This document shows, in pieces, positions 1 through 11,715 of a stretch of DNA of 60,000 nt. The notes under the pieces were generated by a model. The model searched no databases and was not told the DNA's origin. It saw only the letters and a list, made by a program, of their open reading frames with translations. The position numbers were made by a program, and so were the translations under genes. Source of the stretch: Apostichopus japonicus (taxonomy: Eukaryota; Echinodermata; Holothuroidea; Aspidochirotida; Stichopodidae); contig NC_092576.1 in assembly GCF_037975245.1 (NCBI RefSeq), positions 3,915,001 through 3,975,000 on the forward strand. Direction: 5' to 3'. Position 1 is the stretch's first letter. The number at the start of each line of letters is the position of its first letter.

Positions 1-80
1 AAATTACTAGCGATATCATAAAAATATGCTCAAGGGGGGGGGTGCGGTCGCCCCTTCGCCCCCCCCCCCCCCCCTTGGCT
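1..80. repeat. fragment of a dispersed repeat with G/C homopolymers
   Basis: The first ~60 bases (a short AT-rich lead, then a G run, GCGGTCGCCCCTTC and a C run) match 25718-25772 closely. The G and C runs can pair into a hairpin. I take it as the end of a dispersed repeat of unknown class, cut by the window edge. Confidence 0.5.
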
Positions 81-704
81 ACGCGCTTAACTGAAACTAG
101 TTACATCCATTAACATGGGTTTCTGAAGCATTCTTCTTATTTTAGAATACAAGGGGGATCCTCCTAAGCGTACTCAGTAGCAAGCCTATAGTAATAGTAA
201 ATATCCTGACTAACAAGTGAATCAACTTTGTAGTTTGTACGCTCTGGGCATCACGTGACTCGAGATCTTTAGTTGCTTGGCCTAATCACCGCTATAGCTA
301 AACAGAGCGGTGACTTTAAAGTGAGTGCATTTTAATAATATACATAGCTACTTGAGTTGTAAATAATTATCGTTTTAACCGCGCATTTGTAGTATAAGTT
401 GTTCGTACAATGTTGATAACCACTCATTATCATATGTGGACGCGTCCACAGTCAACTACAATAACTTCTTGAGGGAAATCAATATGTTGAAGCATGTTGA
501 AACATGTTGAGGATATATTATCGATAAAGGTTTAGCTTAGTACATTTATATATATATCCACACAGTTTCTTATTCTATCAGAATTTCAGTCAGTATATCA
601 ACAGTACATGTATTGCTATGTTTTAACGTAGACCTTATCTAATAGTTGTATTTGCAAATGAATCATCCGCACTTATTTTCATGTAACGGTTTGCAGTGAC
701 TTAC

Positions 705-885
705 CCGACATCTGCAAATCACATGGCTGATATTCCTTATTCCATGATACTTCATTACCATGTACTCCACTGAGGTGAGTAATTATCCCCAGCGAATTAG
801 GTAGGATTTCCAATCCCAGAGACACAAACAGAAGGAAAATCACACTGTATAACATTGTTGTTAGAATACTTGCAGCTGCAGACAC
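705..885 (-). CDS. first coding exon of a putative secreted protein
   Basis: Reading leftward on the minus strand, an ATG at 885 (or a second one at 855) opens a frame with a strongly hydrophobic stretch (LYSVIFLLFVSLGLEIL), typical of a signal peptide. A short polar segment ending CDLQMSG follows. The frame meets a good splice donor (G|GTAAGTCAC) at 704. The donor and the similarity to the exon at 1638-1797 argue that this is a real exon. The remaining exons would lie left of 705, mostly or wholly outside the window. I do not recognise the family. The tail shared with the neighbour is ITHL, a variable stretch, then CD-Q-SG. Function unknown; secretion is inferred only from the hydrophobic start. 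Confidence 0.4.
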
Positions 886-1269
886 TCAAGGCTGTGGGAA
901 CTTTACAGTTATAGCAAGAAGTACTTTTGAAACACTGAGTGAACAGTTGCTTGTCGGATTCAATAAATATAATAACTCCAATATCATGTAGAATAGCTAT
1001 AACAATAAAAGAGGAACTTTGAGTTGTTATAATTGCGGAAGTTCCTATACCTCTTTATCACGTCAATAGTTTCATGGTTGACTTCTTGACAATAAAAAAC
1101 CTATACTTAGGCGATGACGTTGAAGTGTGTATGCATCTGTGCATGCATGGATGGTGTTTGCAGGAGGACTTTGTATGTTTGTGTGCTTGGGATTGGGGGG
1201 GGGGGACGACAATATTTTATACTTTAAAGTGAAGGTCAATATTATGAAGTACAAGAATAGTCTCATACT

Positions 1270-1380
1270 ATATAACTATAAATATATATTACTATAAATA
1301 TATATAACTATAAATATATATAACTATATATAACTATAAATATATATAACTATAAATATATATAACTATAAATATATATA

Positions 1381-1434
<54 letters not shown>
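1270..1434. repeat. AT-rich simple repeat
   Basis: Repeats of TATAACTATAAATATA pass into a pure (TA)n tract at about 1382-1432. Low complexity, no coding content. Confidence 0.9.
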
Positions 1435-1436
<2 letters not shown>

Positions 1437-1637
1437 CAAATCACAAATCTAAGAAATACAGCCAACTTTAATGATGACTTTAGACACTAAATACAATTCA
1501 GGTTTTACCATATTTTAAAGCTGGCGATTTTGCTAAGCCGAAGAGATTAATAACACTCACGTTTACAAAAAAATAAAATTCTGTCTCAAGTCTTCTGTTT
1601 TAAAATTTCTATTTCAGTAATGGGTGTACACACTTAC

Positions 1638-1797
1638 CCGAGATCTGGATATCACATGACTTGTTTTCCTTATTCGGTGACAGTCCATAGTCTTGTTCTC
1701 TGTTGAGATGAGTAATGACGGGTCAAGCCGGCAAACTATTTACTGCCGTAAACACGACGAGAAATACAAATATAACGAACATCTTGGTTATGGTCAT
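1638..1797 (-). pseudogene. paralogous signal-peptide exon with an in-frame stop
   Basis: On the minus strand an ATG at 1797 begins a signal-peptide-like sequence (MTITKMFVIFVFLVVFTAV). After NSLPA comes a TGA. The same frame then continues as PVITHLNREQDYG and ends CDIQISG at a strong donor (G|GTAAGTGTG) at 637. The part after the stop resembles the end of the 705-885 exon (ITHL, CDLQMSG, same donor phase), so the two are tandem relatives. The TGA would truncate the product at 24 residues. It is either a broken duplicate first exon or a sequencing difference. Confidence 0.4.
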
Positions 1798-3906
1798 GAT
1801 GTTAACAAATTGGGTAAGAACTAGCAAGCTAAGTTGAATATTTACTGGACGTGGATAACGGTAATCTAATAATGATATTCCACGTGCAATATCTGCTGAA
1901 AGTCATTTTCATAATATTTCTACTGACAATATGTGGTTTTATAAGTATGTATAGATTTGCTTTGAATGCCCGAGGTCACACACGTTGTTATGACAGAATT
2001 TCACAGTTCAATCATTATTAAGACTCTACTCAATCCCGTGGTAGTTTTTTTTTCTATTTAGTTCCTCATCTAGTGTACACTTCCCACGTGGCTGAATGAA
2101 CCACAGTTGCGAAGCCAGCCCACGGGGGGGGGGGGGTGGGGGAGGATGTGGTTCGAATTTCCCGGACTACTCATCGCCTCTATTAATTAACCTGCTGAGG
2201 CTATCCGGCATTGAGTCACGTTGATTGCTACTACACTGACTATACATGGCCTGCATGCTATGAGTATGGAGGCTACGCGAAAACAGGATGAATGCTAGCG
2301 TTGCCGGTTGCCCATTTGACCTTTCTATCGATTCTATTTTTAAGTTTTACTATTTGTCTTTTTTTACAAAAAAATGGTGAAGTTCTTGTACCAAAAAAAG
2401 GAACATTTTTGTACACGAATGTAGTTAAAAAGATTTAAATGATAGCACCATTTTGCATCTTAGCCCCGTCGACAACAACCCTCTCCTTATACCCCTCCCC
2501 TTATACCCCTCATCCAGAGCGACAATCCACCGCTATGTGCCTGCAAATTTGACTGTGCCACCTACTCCCCCTCCACACAAAAAAACCTTCCCTGATGAAC
2601 CGCAATAGTTCCTTATTAAGTGCGTTGCACAGTATTATGACCCGCTCTGTTTATAATGTTACAAATAATATATATAGTTAGACAAATATGATTGTAATTA
2701 CAGTACCCAATATGCCATACAAGATTACTCCGCACTACATTAAAGTAGTTGTAATTAGGCTTCCACTGGCAATAAGAGTAGTTGTCCAAATTCATTGCGT
2801 CATAGTAATTCTCAAACCTCCCAAGAAAGGTAAACTTCAGTTTCTCGTCATTATGCGGATCCTCAGTTTGTGTGTATAAGGGAATCATTCCTCAGTCATT
2901 ACCAATGATTGGAACAAGATTGTAATAGTATAGATGCCTGACTTAATGTTTCACTAATTCGTGGCACGGTACTTCTGACATCATCATTTATTCTGCTTGT
3001 CATGATATGGATTTGTCCAATAAAATTCACATTTCGTTACTGTTTGATTATCGTTTCTCTCATTTCAATGTACATACAATGACGTAAGCCGTAAACTAAC
3101 ATTTTTATTTGAAATTTCTTTTTGGGTAACATGTATCTCACTCACTGAATTCACATACTTCATTCAAACAAGAAGATAAATGAAGTCAAGATGAATGAAC
3201 ATTTTGCTCAGAGTTCAAACAAGCTAACAATGACTACGCTTCATAAAGAAATATCCATGTGACCATCCAGTTTGCAATTTTTTCACTGTAAATGTACTTC
3301 GACAATATGGTGGCGCCCTTTCTATTAAATAAAGCTCTGATTGAAGAACAACAAAGCTTTACTTCCAAAGATAGCATGCGACTATTAAAATCCCCATTGA
3401 CTTACACACTAAATCACAAAGGTGATGTGGTCTTTAAGTCCAAATAGAGGTCTCACTAGCTAAACGCTACCCATCACTGGATAGCTGACAGTTGGTAATT
3501 CATGGCATTATCAATTTTCCGTATCATTACAATTTCTTAATTTGCCAGTTTTTGTCACTTGTGAACAAATCTCTTTCCTCAGCAATACACAATTTCGTAC
3601 GATGCTCCTGGAAGGCCTGAAGGGGGTCTAACATTGTCCCAGGTTACGCAATATTCGCACCACATGTGCTTTTATCCATGCTCTTCAACATGCAAGCCAC
3701 AAAAAAATTAAAAAATTATGATTGATATCACATCAAAAAGATGTTCTCCGAATTCTTTTTGGCCCTTTTCCTGAAGGAGAACATTCAGGCGGGTATATGT
3801 ATACTCTAACGAAAGTATGTCACTCAATGAAGACAGAACAGCGGCTGAAACCCAACATACACCCATCAATGACATTGCAGTTGATTATTTTTATTATTAT
3901 TAATCC

Positions 3907-4500
3907 AATTTTGACATGTATTGTGAATTTGAATTGGCTTGATATTTCTGGCGAAACCTATGATTAGGCCGACTCTAGGAATAAGTTATCTACCGGTGCT
4001 GTGGCCGAGTGGATAAAGGCGTTGGCATTTGAAGCAGTGAGGCTTAGCAATCAGGAGGTTCCGGGTTTGATACCCGGCCGAGTCATAATAAGGTGGGTTT
4101 TTTCCATCTGAAATGACATTCTATTTGAAAAGATTCCGAATTTGAGTTAAAATGTTGAATTGGAAGACACCCGACGTGTAAGTTGTAATCCATAAGTAAC
4201 TGCGGGCTTCTCCCACATTTGTGGTCGCTTAAGCGTCGTAAAAATAATTGCTGATTATGTCATGTACTGTGAACTTGAATTGTGTTAATACGTCTAGCGA
4301 GCCCTATTATTAGGCCAACTCTGGGAATGAGTTATCATTGTCATGTACTGTGAACTTGAATTGTGTTAATATTTCTAGCTAGTCCCATTATTAGGTAAAC
4401 TCTGGAAATTAGTCATAAATGTCATATACTATGGACTTGAATTGGCTTAATATTTCTATGGAGTCCCATTATTAGGTATAGACTCTGGGAAATATGGGTA
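3907..4500. repeat. ~81-bp degenerate tandem repeat, split by a SINE
   Basis: Units begin near 3907, 4259, 4340 and 4421 and share a core of TGTGAACTTGAATTG, then TTAATATTTCTAG and CCCATTATTAGG, then ACTCTGGGAA. The first unit is separated from the rest by the SINE at about 4005-4255. The array is absent from the equivalent places in units A and B. Confidence 0.7.
4005..4255 (+). mobile_element. tRNA-derived SINE (Ser/Leu-like head)
   Basis: The head has a pol III A box (TGGCCGAGTGG at about 4014) and a B-box/T-arm region near 4066-4083 with a 5-bp CCGGG/CCCGG stem around TTTGATA. A ~170-bp unrelated body follows. It interrupts a minisatellite, so insertion is the simplest explanation. A working tRNA is unlikely because the acceptor ends do not pair clearly. 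Confidence 0.65.
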
Positions 4501-4690
4501 GGTAAAGTAAATCAGTATTGTGAACGGATCATGGGCCCAGAGGAACTAATAATATGGGCTATAACCTGTGGTTGATGTTTTTACTTTATTGTGAATACGG
4601 TTTAATTCAGATTCAGATCTGAGAGTGCAAACAATTGACCTTCTACCTGGTGTTTGAAATTATTAATTATAAATTGTTTTATATGTATGT

Positions 4691-4872
4691 ATTTTTGTAT
4701 TTTAGATCCTCCTGCAAGCAGGAACTCGCGTAGAAGCCATCATTGATTGGTTATGAATTGTCAATTGTCAACAACTCTGTAACTAGACGACATACATTCA
4801 TCTTGGAGTGACTCGAACTCGGGACCTTGTGATTGAAAGGCACCGGCGTTAACCACTGAGCTAACGCTCCTT
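4691..4872 (-). mobile_element. tRNA-derived SINE, same family as 25094-25320
   Basis: On the minus strand it starts with a tRNA-like head (GTTAGCTCAGTGGTTAACGC, then a B box GAGTTCGAGTC) and ends with GCGAGTTCCTGCTTGC followed by a short AT/TATG-like tail. The same 3' end occurs in the SINE at 25094-25320. This copy is the more degenerate of the two. Confidence 0.6.
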
Positions 4873-5519
4873 ATCTCAGTCGCTTGATAATTTCAAATAT
4901 AAGCTTACATTGGTTTTGTAGTGCTCACTTCAAGACTGCTCATTTATGTTATGTTATTATTGGTAAAATCATACCATCATTATCAATTTCATTCCTGCTT
5001 GTCCGAACGTTACTGGAAATATTCATGTACTACAAAGTGCATGAAATGTAACCTCCTATGCAATAATGGCTATATGCTCTGCATTTGTATAACCTCTCTC
5101 CTTTAGTTCAATTTTTAAAGGGATGTTGTGTTGTGGCTGAACAACATTTTTCAACAAAAATATACTGGCAGAATTTGAATATTATAAATGTTTAGACATG
5201 TTTGTAGACTAACGAGATCTGACAACAACAAAATGAATAATATTATCATAACTGCGATTCAACGGAAAACCTTTTTGTCTTATTTTTCTAATAACATTAA
5301 TTGACACTGATTCGCATGGTAAATAATATAAGAAAACAACTGTACAATGCTGTCATTGTACCTCGGTCCAATTTGTGATTTGTTTATATCTAATTGTCAA
5401 CCATCACCAATCAATCAATACACCAATCAATCAATCGATCATTTAACCGAAATGATCGGGATACAAATCTGACCTTTCGCCTGCTTTCTTGAGGTGTTTT
5501 GAAGGTCTTCGAAGTCGTG

Positions 5520-5795
5520 ACCGGACAAATACCCCCCAGACAAATACCCCTCGGACGATTACCCCCCAGATAATAACCCCCCGGACGATTACCACCCGGA
5601 CAGATACCCCCGGGACAAATACCATCCCGGACAACTACCCCCCAGGACAACTACCACCCGGACAGAAACCCCCCGGACAATTACCCCCGAGGACAAAAAC
5701 CCCCCGGACAAGTACCCACCCGGACAACTACCCCCTCGGACGAATACCCCCTAGACAATTACCCCCCTAGACAATTACCCCCCGGATAAATACCC
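5520..5795. repeat. ~14-bp C-rich minisatellite
   Basis: About 18 imperfect units of the type CCCCCGGACAATTA. Open frames on both strands here (proline/threonine-rich on plus, glycine-rich on minus) are by-products of the repeat. Confidence 0.85.
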
Positions 5796-6111
5796 CTGGA
5801 CATATGCCGTTAACTTTAGGAGACAGATACAGCGACGGATACGCCCGTCTTTTTTCGAGTTTAGTTTCCCGCGGGCCTCAACATATACACTGGTCCCTCG
5901 GGCAACTCCGAGAGCATATTTACAATTGGGTCAGGGTGACGGTTAAACTGGCACCACTAGGTCGTCGTGTGCCCTGGCCCTTATAAGCTCCTCCCGACTT
6001 TTAAAAAGATTCGAGCTTTTCATAAATAAGCCCCCAAAACTCCTGGATAGGGTTTGACAATGGACCGAGGCCCGGGGGTTTGGTTTGGAATTGCTCACTG
6101 CTGGTAGTAAC

Positions 6112-6262
6112 CAGGGGCGTATCCAGGATTTTCTAACCCGGGGGGCGCGAATTACTATCTAAGCGGAGCGCCACCATCGGTTGGCGCGGAGCGTACAAGA
6201 AGATTTCAGGTTTTGATACCCCCTAGATCACCGGAAATGGCACTTCTCGGGCTTGAAAATGA
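6112..6262 (+). repeat. dispersed repeat with hAT-like terminus
   Basis: It starts CAGGGGCGTATCCAGG, a form common at hAT-type ends. The segment with GCGCCACCAT, GGTTGGCGCGGAGCGTAC and AGATCACCGGAAATGGCAC is closely matched at 25580-25680. I could not find the other terminus or a transposase, so the class is tentative. Confidence 0.4.
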
Positions 6263-7115
6263 CCAACCAGATGTACACTTTTGCCTGAGAACCAAGTATT
6301 TCCCAATATTTTTTTTTTCATCCATAACCTTTTTGAAGATTGTAACCAGTCACACATCATGTTCGACCTCATTGCATGTCCTGTTGATCATTGCTTTTGT
6401 AGGTGATTCTACGTCACGGCCCACAATATCCGAAAGCCCCACTTTTCAAAGTTTAAAGCCCATTATTTGTTCAGAATTTGAAAATTCACATTTCTCGTGA
6501 AGAAAATCACTTCAAAACATATACATAATGTTGCCCAAAATTCAATCTATGGACAACCAATATAGAAAAACCTCCTTCAACCCCTAACAGACCGGTCAAA
6601 ATTGCTACGAGTAGAGGGAAGTATGATGAAGAATGTTGGTCAGGAAGTTTTCGAAAATTCAGACACAGTTAATTTATTGGTGTAGAAATATTACAACCTC
6701 TTATAACGGCAATTATAAAACTTCGTTGAAGGAAATGAAAAATAGCAGATATTTCCGATATCAGATATTTCGAAACCGAACACTATACACATAGGCGTAG
6801 GAGGCGGGGCTGCAGCCCCCCCCCCCCCAACCAAACTTGTTCCCTTGAAAATTCGGGCAATATGCTGAGAATAAATGAATAGTTAAAAAATTATCTCCTT
6901 GGTAATTAAAATAAAGTTCTAAGCTTGGCAGACTAATTCGCCATTACTACTGTAAAAGAGAGTTTTGACATAATTGGACCTGTATGCTTTTTCTCCATCT
7001 ACATAAGGCATTTCGTTGTTTAGATTAGCATCCTGCGGATGACTGCGCAACTTTCACGGACCGTACGGTACACGATGCCATGCGATGTAATGACCTATGC
7101 TTGCTTATATGATAT

Positions 7116-7190
7116 TGTATGTATGTATGTATGTATGTATGTATGTATGTATGTATGTATGTATGTATGTATGTATGTATGTATGTATGT
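7116..7190. repeat. (TATG)n microsatellite
   Basis: About 19 uninterrupted copies of a tetranucleotide. The following ~190 bases repeat the motif GGAGAC several times, as does the flank of the larger (TATG)n tract at 24689, so both may be tails of the same repeat family. Confidence 0.9.
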
Positions 7191-8475
7191 TTTCACATTT
7201 AGTGCCTTATGGAGACAAATTTGAGCATACAACTATCCTTATGGCGACACAAATCCTTGTGGAGACAAAAAGTAGGTCTCCACAAGAAATAGTTTTCCCG
7301 CTAACTTCTCAGACCACCACAAACCTACTGGAGACGTTTGAGAAAGGTCACCATAGGGATACCCTTGTGGAGACCATCATAGGTATGCAGACGATGTATA
7401 CAAACAAAAACAAATGTAATGTAAGTGCTAGGGCGCCCTCATTTCTTAAGCCTCCACAAGGCTGTTTAAAATACTGCACAGTGAACTGTGAGTTGGAGTC
7501 TCCACATGGTCAGTTATACCGCCCTTGTATACTGACCACAAAATGAGGAAGAGAGAAATGGTCAAGATAGCTATCACCAAAGTGAGTACAATGTTTAAGC
7601 CTTTTTTTGTACCATTTAAAGTTGCACCATTTTTGAAAGTTTAGTTTCGGAATTTTATATCATTCTGCAAGGCCGAACAACATGACTATACAGTCAGTTA
7701 TATTAAGTAGTAAGTACCAGTTCTGCGAAGGCTACAACAGTTCCACAGGATCTTGGATTGAAAAAAAAAGACCTAGCCTACTGTATTCTTCCCTTGATTA
7801 AACCAGGAACAACAGCATTGCATTGTTATTTATGCCCAAAGCTATATTTGCATGTCGAGGGTGGGAGGAGGGGGGGGGTCTTTCATGTGTAACATTATTC
7901 CACTTATTTCTGTGCTAACTACATGCATTGTAATTTGTATGTGTCTCGATTGGCTTTGGACATAATCTGATTCACTCTTTAACAACTGTTCAGGTTAGAT
8001 AAATTTAAAATATCAAAGAGTGTTTGACAAAGCCATGTCAACACATTAATATCTTCAATGGAATTGAGCAGAAATAAAGACTCAATACTAGACCGTTCTT
8101 TTTTATGTTTTTTTATTAACTGCAGATCACAAGTTTCAATTCTTTTTTGAATTTGTATCAAGTCATTTTCTTTTTCTTTTCAGCCTTTCTTGCCCCATCC
8201 TACAGTATTAGCTGCATTCTCCAGAGGGATTACCCTGTCAAAGTAAACCAAAATACTTATTCGTGAAAGAATGCAAAAGATGCATTAAACAACTTGTATT
8301 ACAAACATTGTTGGGAATAACTTAGCATGTTAATGAGGAGGAGAACTTCGGTTAAAGCAAGTCGCATGTTAAAATAGACGCTATGAGGCTGTTTGAACAT
8401 TACAATCAGATATTTGATAGTGTGTGTTAACATACAGTGGCCAAATACTGTATTCATTACTTCCTACTTACACAG

Positions 8476-10451
8476 TTAGGGTACATGTAGAATGCTCCAA
8501 ACCAAATACCCAAGACTAAAAAGAAAAGTGAAGAGGAGAGTTCCAAGTACAACAGCGATAATTGCAACATGTTTTGCATCTCTTGGTTCTGTGACTTGCA
8601 CCAACGAAATTGTGCGCCTCACTGGATTCACTGGATTCATTCTTGCTGTTGGAATGGACTAAGGAGATAAAGTATATAACAAAATGCTGAAGTTCATTAC
8701 TCGTTGGGAAAAGAGATTTTTTTACCAGGTGCTAATGTGAGTTTGTACATATGAACATTCCAGATTGAAAATTGTGTATCCAACATTCAAGAGTTTGCTT
8801 TCTGTATAGGAGAGTAACTTCCCATTGGACTTGTGAATGCAAACTGTGGGAATAGAAGATGGTAGGGTGACAGATGCAACATGTTAGGGGCTTGCTGTTT
8901 CAGCACTTATTGATGAACCGTTAGAACACATCAAATGATTAGTGATTTGGTAAGCAAGCTATCCAATAACTGAAAATATTTAATTCCTTTTGTTAATAAC
9001 ATGTGAAAACTATATGAAGGGCACATAGCAGTATAGCACAATTATTGTGAAACTTTGTTCAGGCTTGCAACCACTTGGTTTTGGAATTTGGGTTTGGAGG
9101 TAAATGTTTTACTTCAGTGATCAGTTCTTGTGTGTGTGTGTGTGCAGTTTAAGAATGGTTTACCGGTTATCCGAGCAAAATATTTGACTGGTTATAATTT
9201 GATGTAAATATGAAACTGCACATATACCTACTGCATGTACAGGCCTTTGAGCCACTACGGTTTGTGAGCATTTAGCTTTGTGAGATGCACACATGATTGT
9301 TTATACTTCTTTGCCTCAAATGCAGTTCAGTATTAATTACATTGGTATTTTATTTAACATGGGATTTAAGAATGCAAACAATTTGTAATATTTGGTATAA
9401 TTAAGTGGCATTATTGTGAAACAAGATAAATAAGATTACAAGTTAGGTAGAGTTTCTCTTTAAATCTTCAAATATAAAACACTACCATTACTATTGTTAT
9501 GGGTTGTGCCTTTAGAAGACATTCTATGTAGTCTTAGAAGAGGTAGGGTGAGAGGGAAGATAACGGTCATGAGCTGAAATAAAGAATTATCACACATATT
9601 TTGCACCTTCCTTGTAAAGTTCTTTCTTCTTTTATTAAAACCTGTGGTCCTACACTCTGCAGCTGTACACTAAGGCCTATATAGTCTTCTATGCCTTTCA
9701 GTAATCTTGCACATAACCAGAAAATGATAGGCCAGCCACTATACCTAAATGTTATTATTTGGGCAAAACAGCTAGTTCACTTGGCGCATATAGTATTACT
9801 CAACAAAAATATCTCACTAAACCTACCTTCCAAGTCTTTAAAATGTGTACTGAGCCAAATGTAGCATGAGAGCCGTCTGGAGACATGTATTTGGCATGTT
9901 TAGTGCACAAGCCTCCACAAGACTGGTCTGTATAGAGTGTTGAATACACTACTGTATATGTACAGCACACAGGTCATTATAATTACTCTGAGTGGCAAAG
10001 TGCATGGGGAACCCCCTTTTTTGTGGACAATAATCTGAGAGGGCAATTAAGGGCAGTGGATATGTGAGAATAACACTTTTTTCTTTAATGCTTTCTTTTG
10101 ATGGACTGCTGATATTCAAGAAAGAAAAAACAATTGCAACAAACAAGCACTTAGCATATAATGAAAAGTTAAGCCTTTATCAGTTTTGCAATTTGCCCCA
10201 AATGTGGTACCACCTTTGCAAGAGTTATCCTGCAACTTTACCTCAATTGTTAGCCATGCCAATCCCAAAATTTCCAATTTTTAAAAGTGGAGGTTACTCC
10301 TTGAGTGTCTCCATTTGGCTTGTAAACATATGGGCAACATCTGGCAGATGTAGCCAATAAATTACTTTTATTCCATTTAATTTCCTCCTCAGTCATATAT
10401 GGCTCTCCCTGGCCTCTGGCCACAGTTTCAATCTTGTCATACCATGTAGGC
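8476..10451 (-). CDS. multi-exon gene of unknown function with C-terminal membrane helix
   Basis: Three minus-strand exons join in phase: 10451-10366 (PTWYDKIETVARGQGEPY, then MTEEEIKWNK), 9927-9827 (QSCGGLCTKHAKYMSPDG, then SHATFGSVHILKTWK) and 8658-8476 (SIPTARMNPVNPVRR, ending ILHVP and TAA). Acceptors are CACAG, TACAG and TTAG; donors are GTAATT and GTAGGT. Phases are 1 then 0 and agree on both sides of each join. The last exon carries one hydrophobic helix (VAIIAVVLGTLLFTFLFSLG) nine codons before the stop, so the product is probably anchored by its C-terminus. The middle exon has two cysteines in CGGLC. At least one 5' exon is missing from this model because the first listed exon needs two bases from upstream. 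Candidates are the segments at 10521-10584 and 11131-11198. I do not recognise the family. The gene runs head to head with the SET gene at 11716. Confidence 0.6.
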
Positions 10452-10520
10452 CTGTGCATGGACAATCTGACCCCCCCCCCACCCTTAAACAAAGAAAGGA
10501 AACATCATTGAAATCCTTAC

Positions 10521-10584
10521 ATATGAGTTTGAATTGTTCGATGGATTCAGCTGCCAATGACTCAAGCTCAGCTTTGACTGTGAT
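10521..10584 (-). CDS. possible additional exon of the minus-strand gene
   Basis: Between an acceptor (TATAG) and a strong donor (AT|GTAAGG) lies an open frame ITVKAELESLAAESIEQFKL. It ends in phase 1, which does not match the exon at 10451 (needs phase 2), and the intervening intron would be only ~69 bp. It may be an exon of a different isoform or a chance frame. Confidence 0.25.
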
Positions 10585-11130
10585 CTATACTGTAAGTTGT
10601 TGACTTGTCAAGAAGAAGCAGAATGCACAGATAAATACATTGCTTTCGTCTTTTGATGATATGAATATTTTTTTCAATCTGACATACTAATGAGATGCAG
10701 CAGTACCTGCATGGTGATAGCAAGTCTTCAAAAATTACATATAGGTATATATTTTATTATGGTCCCTGTTGACCCTTACAATCTTTGACCAGCTTTAAAC
10801 GTAAAAGGCTCATGGGGCTCAAAGTAGTACACCCGTACACACCAAGAATCAAATTCTACCAAGCCTCACTTCTTGAGATTTATTTTTTGCAAGGTTATTT
10901 GACCCAAAAAGCACCTGTCCAAAAAGCTAGCAACGCGCTTTGAGGCTACGTGACCATATTTGAATGGGGATGATAACTATACTCGTACCGACCCTGTTAT
11001 TAGTTTACTGGCACCGACAGCGATTTCAACAAAATGTGTTCATCAAATTCGAGTGATTGATGCAGATCGTATTGTTCTGTACATCGCATTAAAAATCCAC
11101 ACGTGTATAATAGATGTAATGTGCTAGTAC

Positions 11131-11198
11131 ATTGACTGGTATGCTGCAACGTTACACCGAAGAGGGAACTCCAGCAGGTCTCCAATAGGAAAACCCAT
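11131..11198 (-). CDS. possible first coding exon of the minus-strand gene
   Basis: An ATG at 11198 opens MGFPIGDLLEFPLRCNVAAY and then QS, ending with AT before a weak donor (GTACTA). The phase (2) is the one needed by the exon at 10451, making the joint codon ATG. The donor is poor, so this is only a candidate. Confidence 0.25.
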
Positions 11199-11715
11199 AG
11201 CAATTCCCCCGCGCTCTTCCTTATGTAGCGACGGAATGTCACAACAGTTACTTCCCATACCCCCGTTGACTTACTGTTAGGCCATGTTTTTCTTCACCGA
11301 TAACAGTTCTTTCCTCATTTCATTACACTTTGTCTTAAAATCTTAAGAAAGGTGGAATAAATCTCTTCATATCTCAGTGGTTTTCTAGTTTCTATTTAGT
11401 ATGGCACAATCGGACTTTGGGGGTTAAAAATGTAGAGCTACGCAATTTTTGAAAACCAAAATTCACGCGTAAAACACATTACTGAAAGTTCAATTGTGTC
11501 TCTATAACACTGGCCCTCCTCTTTCTCTATATTGAATATGCATTACAAATGAATGACAGATTCTGTACATTTAAAACTATTGTGATTGGTTAAAATTCTC
11601 AATCGGACCTAGAGGTAACAAATGAGAGTTATCGTTAGAAAATATCGACCTTCGTGCCCAACCTCGAGAGACGCTATTGTAAACCATTGACCATTACTAT
11701 CCTAGCTAGGTAACA
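11199..11715. promoter_or_regulatory. probable shared 5' region of two divergent genes
   Basis: This ~500-bp gap separates the putative start of the minus-strand gene from the start codon of the SET gene. No TATA box stands out near either start. Assignment rests on position only. Confidence 0.3.

Larger units (their letters stand above)
2150..5300. repeat. orphan copy of the 3' part of the F5/8C gene unit
   Basis: From about 2153 this stretch matches 35701-37012 plus 47641-48600 of unit A and 55075-57220 of unit B. Shared landmarks include the CTCATCGCCTCTATT block, the CCTTATACCCCTC block, the GGTGGCGCCCTTTCTATT block and the site TACCCATCACTGGATAGC. No F5/8C exon is present. Relative to the other units it carries ~700 bp of extra sequence (about 3770-4480: minisatellite plus SINE) and a second SINE at 4691-4872. 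It looks like an older, truncated copy left ~26 kb from the present array. Small open frames here are disrupted in the sister copies. Confidence 0.75.

Noticed and set aside
2616-2888. Minus-strand 90-codon frame with protein-like composition
   Set aside because: Frame-shifted in unit A and largely deleted in unit B; no motif recognised.
4012-4085. Functional tRNA gene
   Set aside because: Pol III boxes and a T arm are present, but the acceptor stem is not clear and a SINE body follows.
5411-5770. Pro/Thr-rich and Gly-rich open frames on opposite strands
   Set aside because: By-products of the C-rich minisatellite.
7039-7546. Open frames across and beyond the smaller (TATG)n tract
   Set aside because: Low-complexity start, no splice or homology support for the remainder.
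8195-8250. Possible minus-strand terminal exon (VIPLENAANTVGWGKKG) after a good acceptor
   Set aside because: Its phase does not fit the preceding exon of the minus-strand gene, which already has its own stop.
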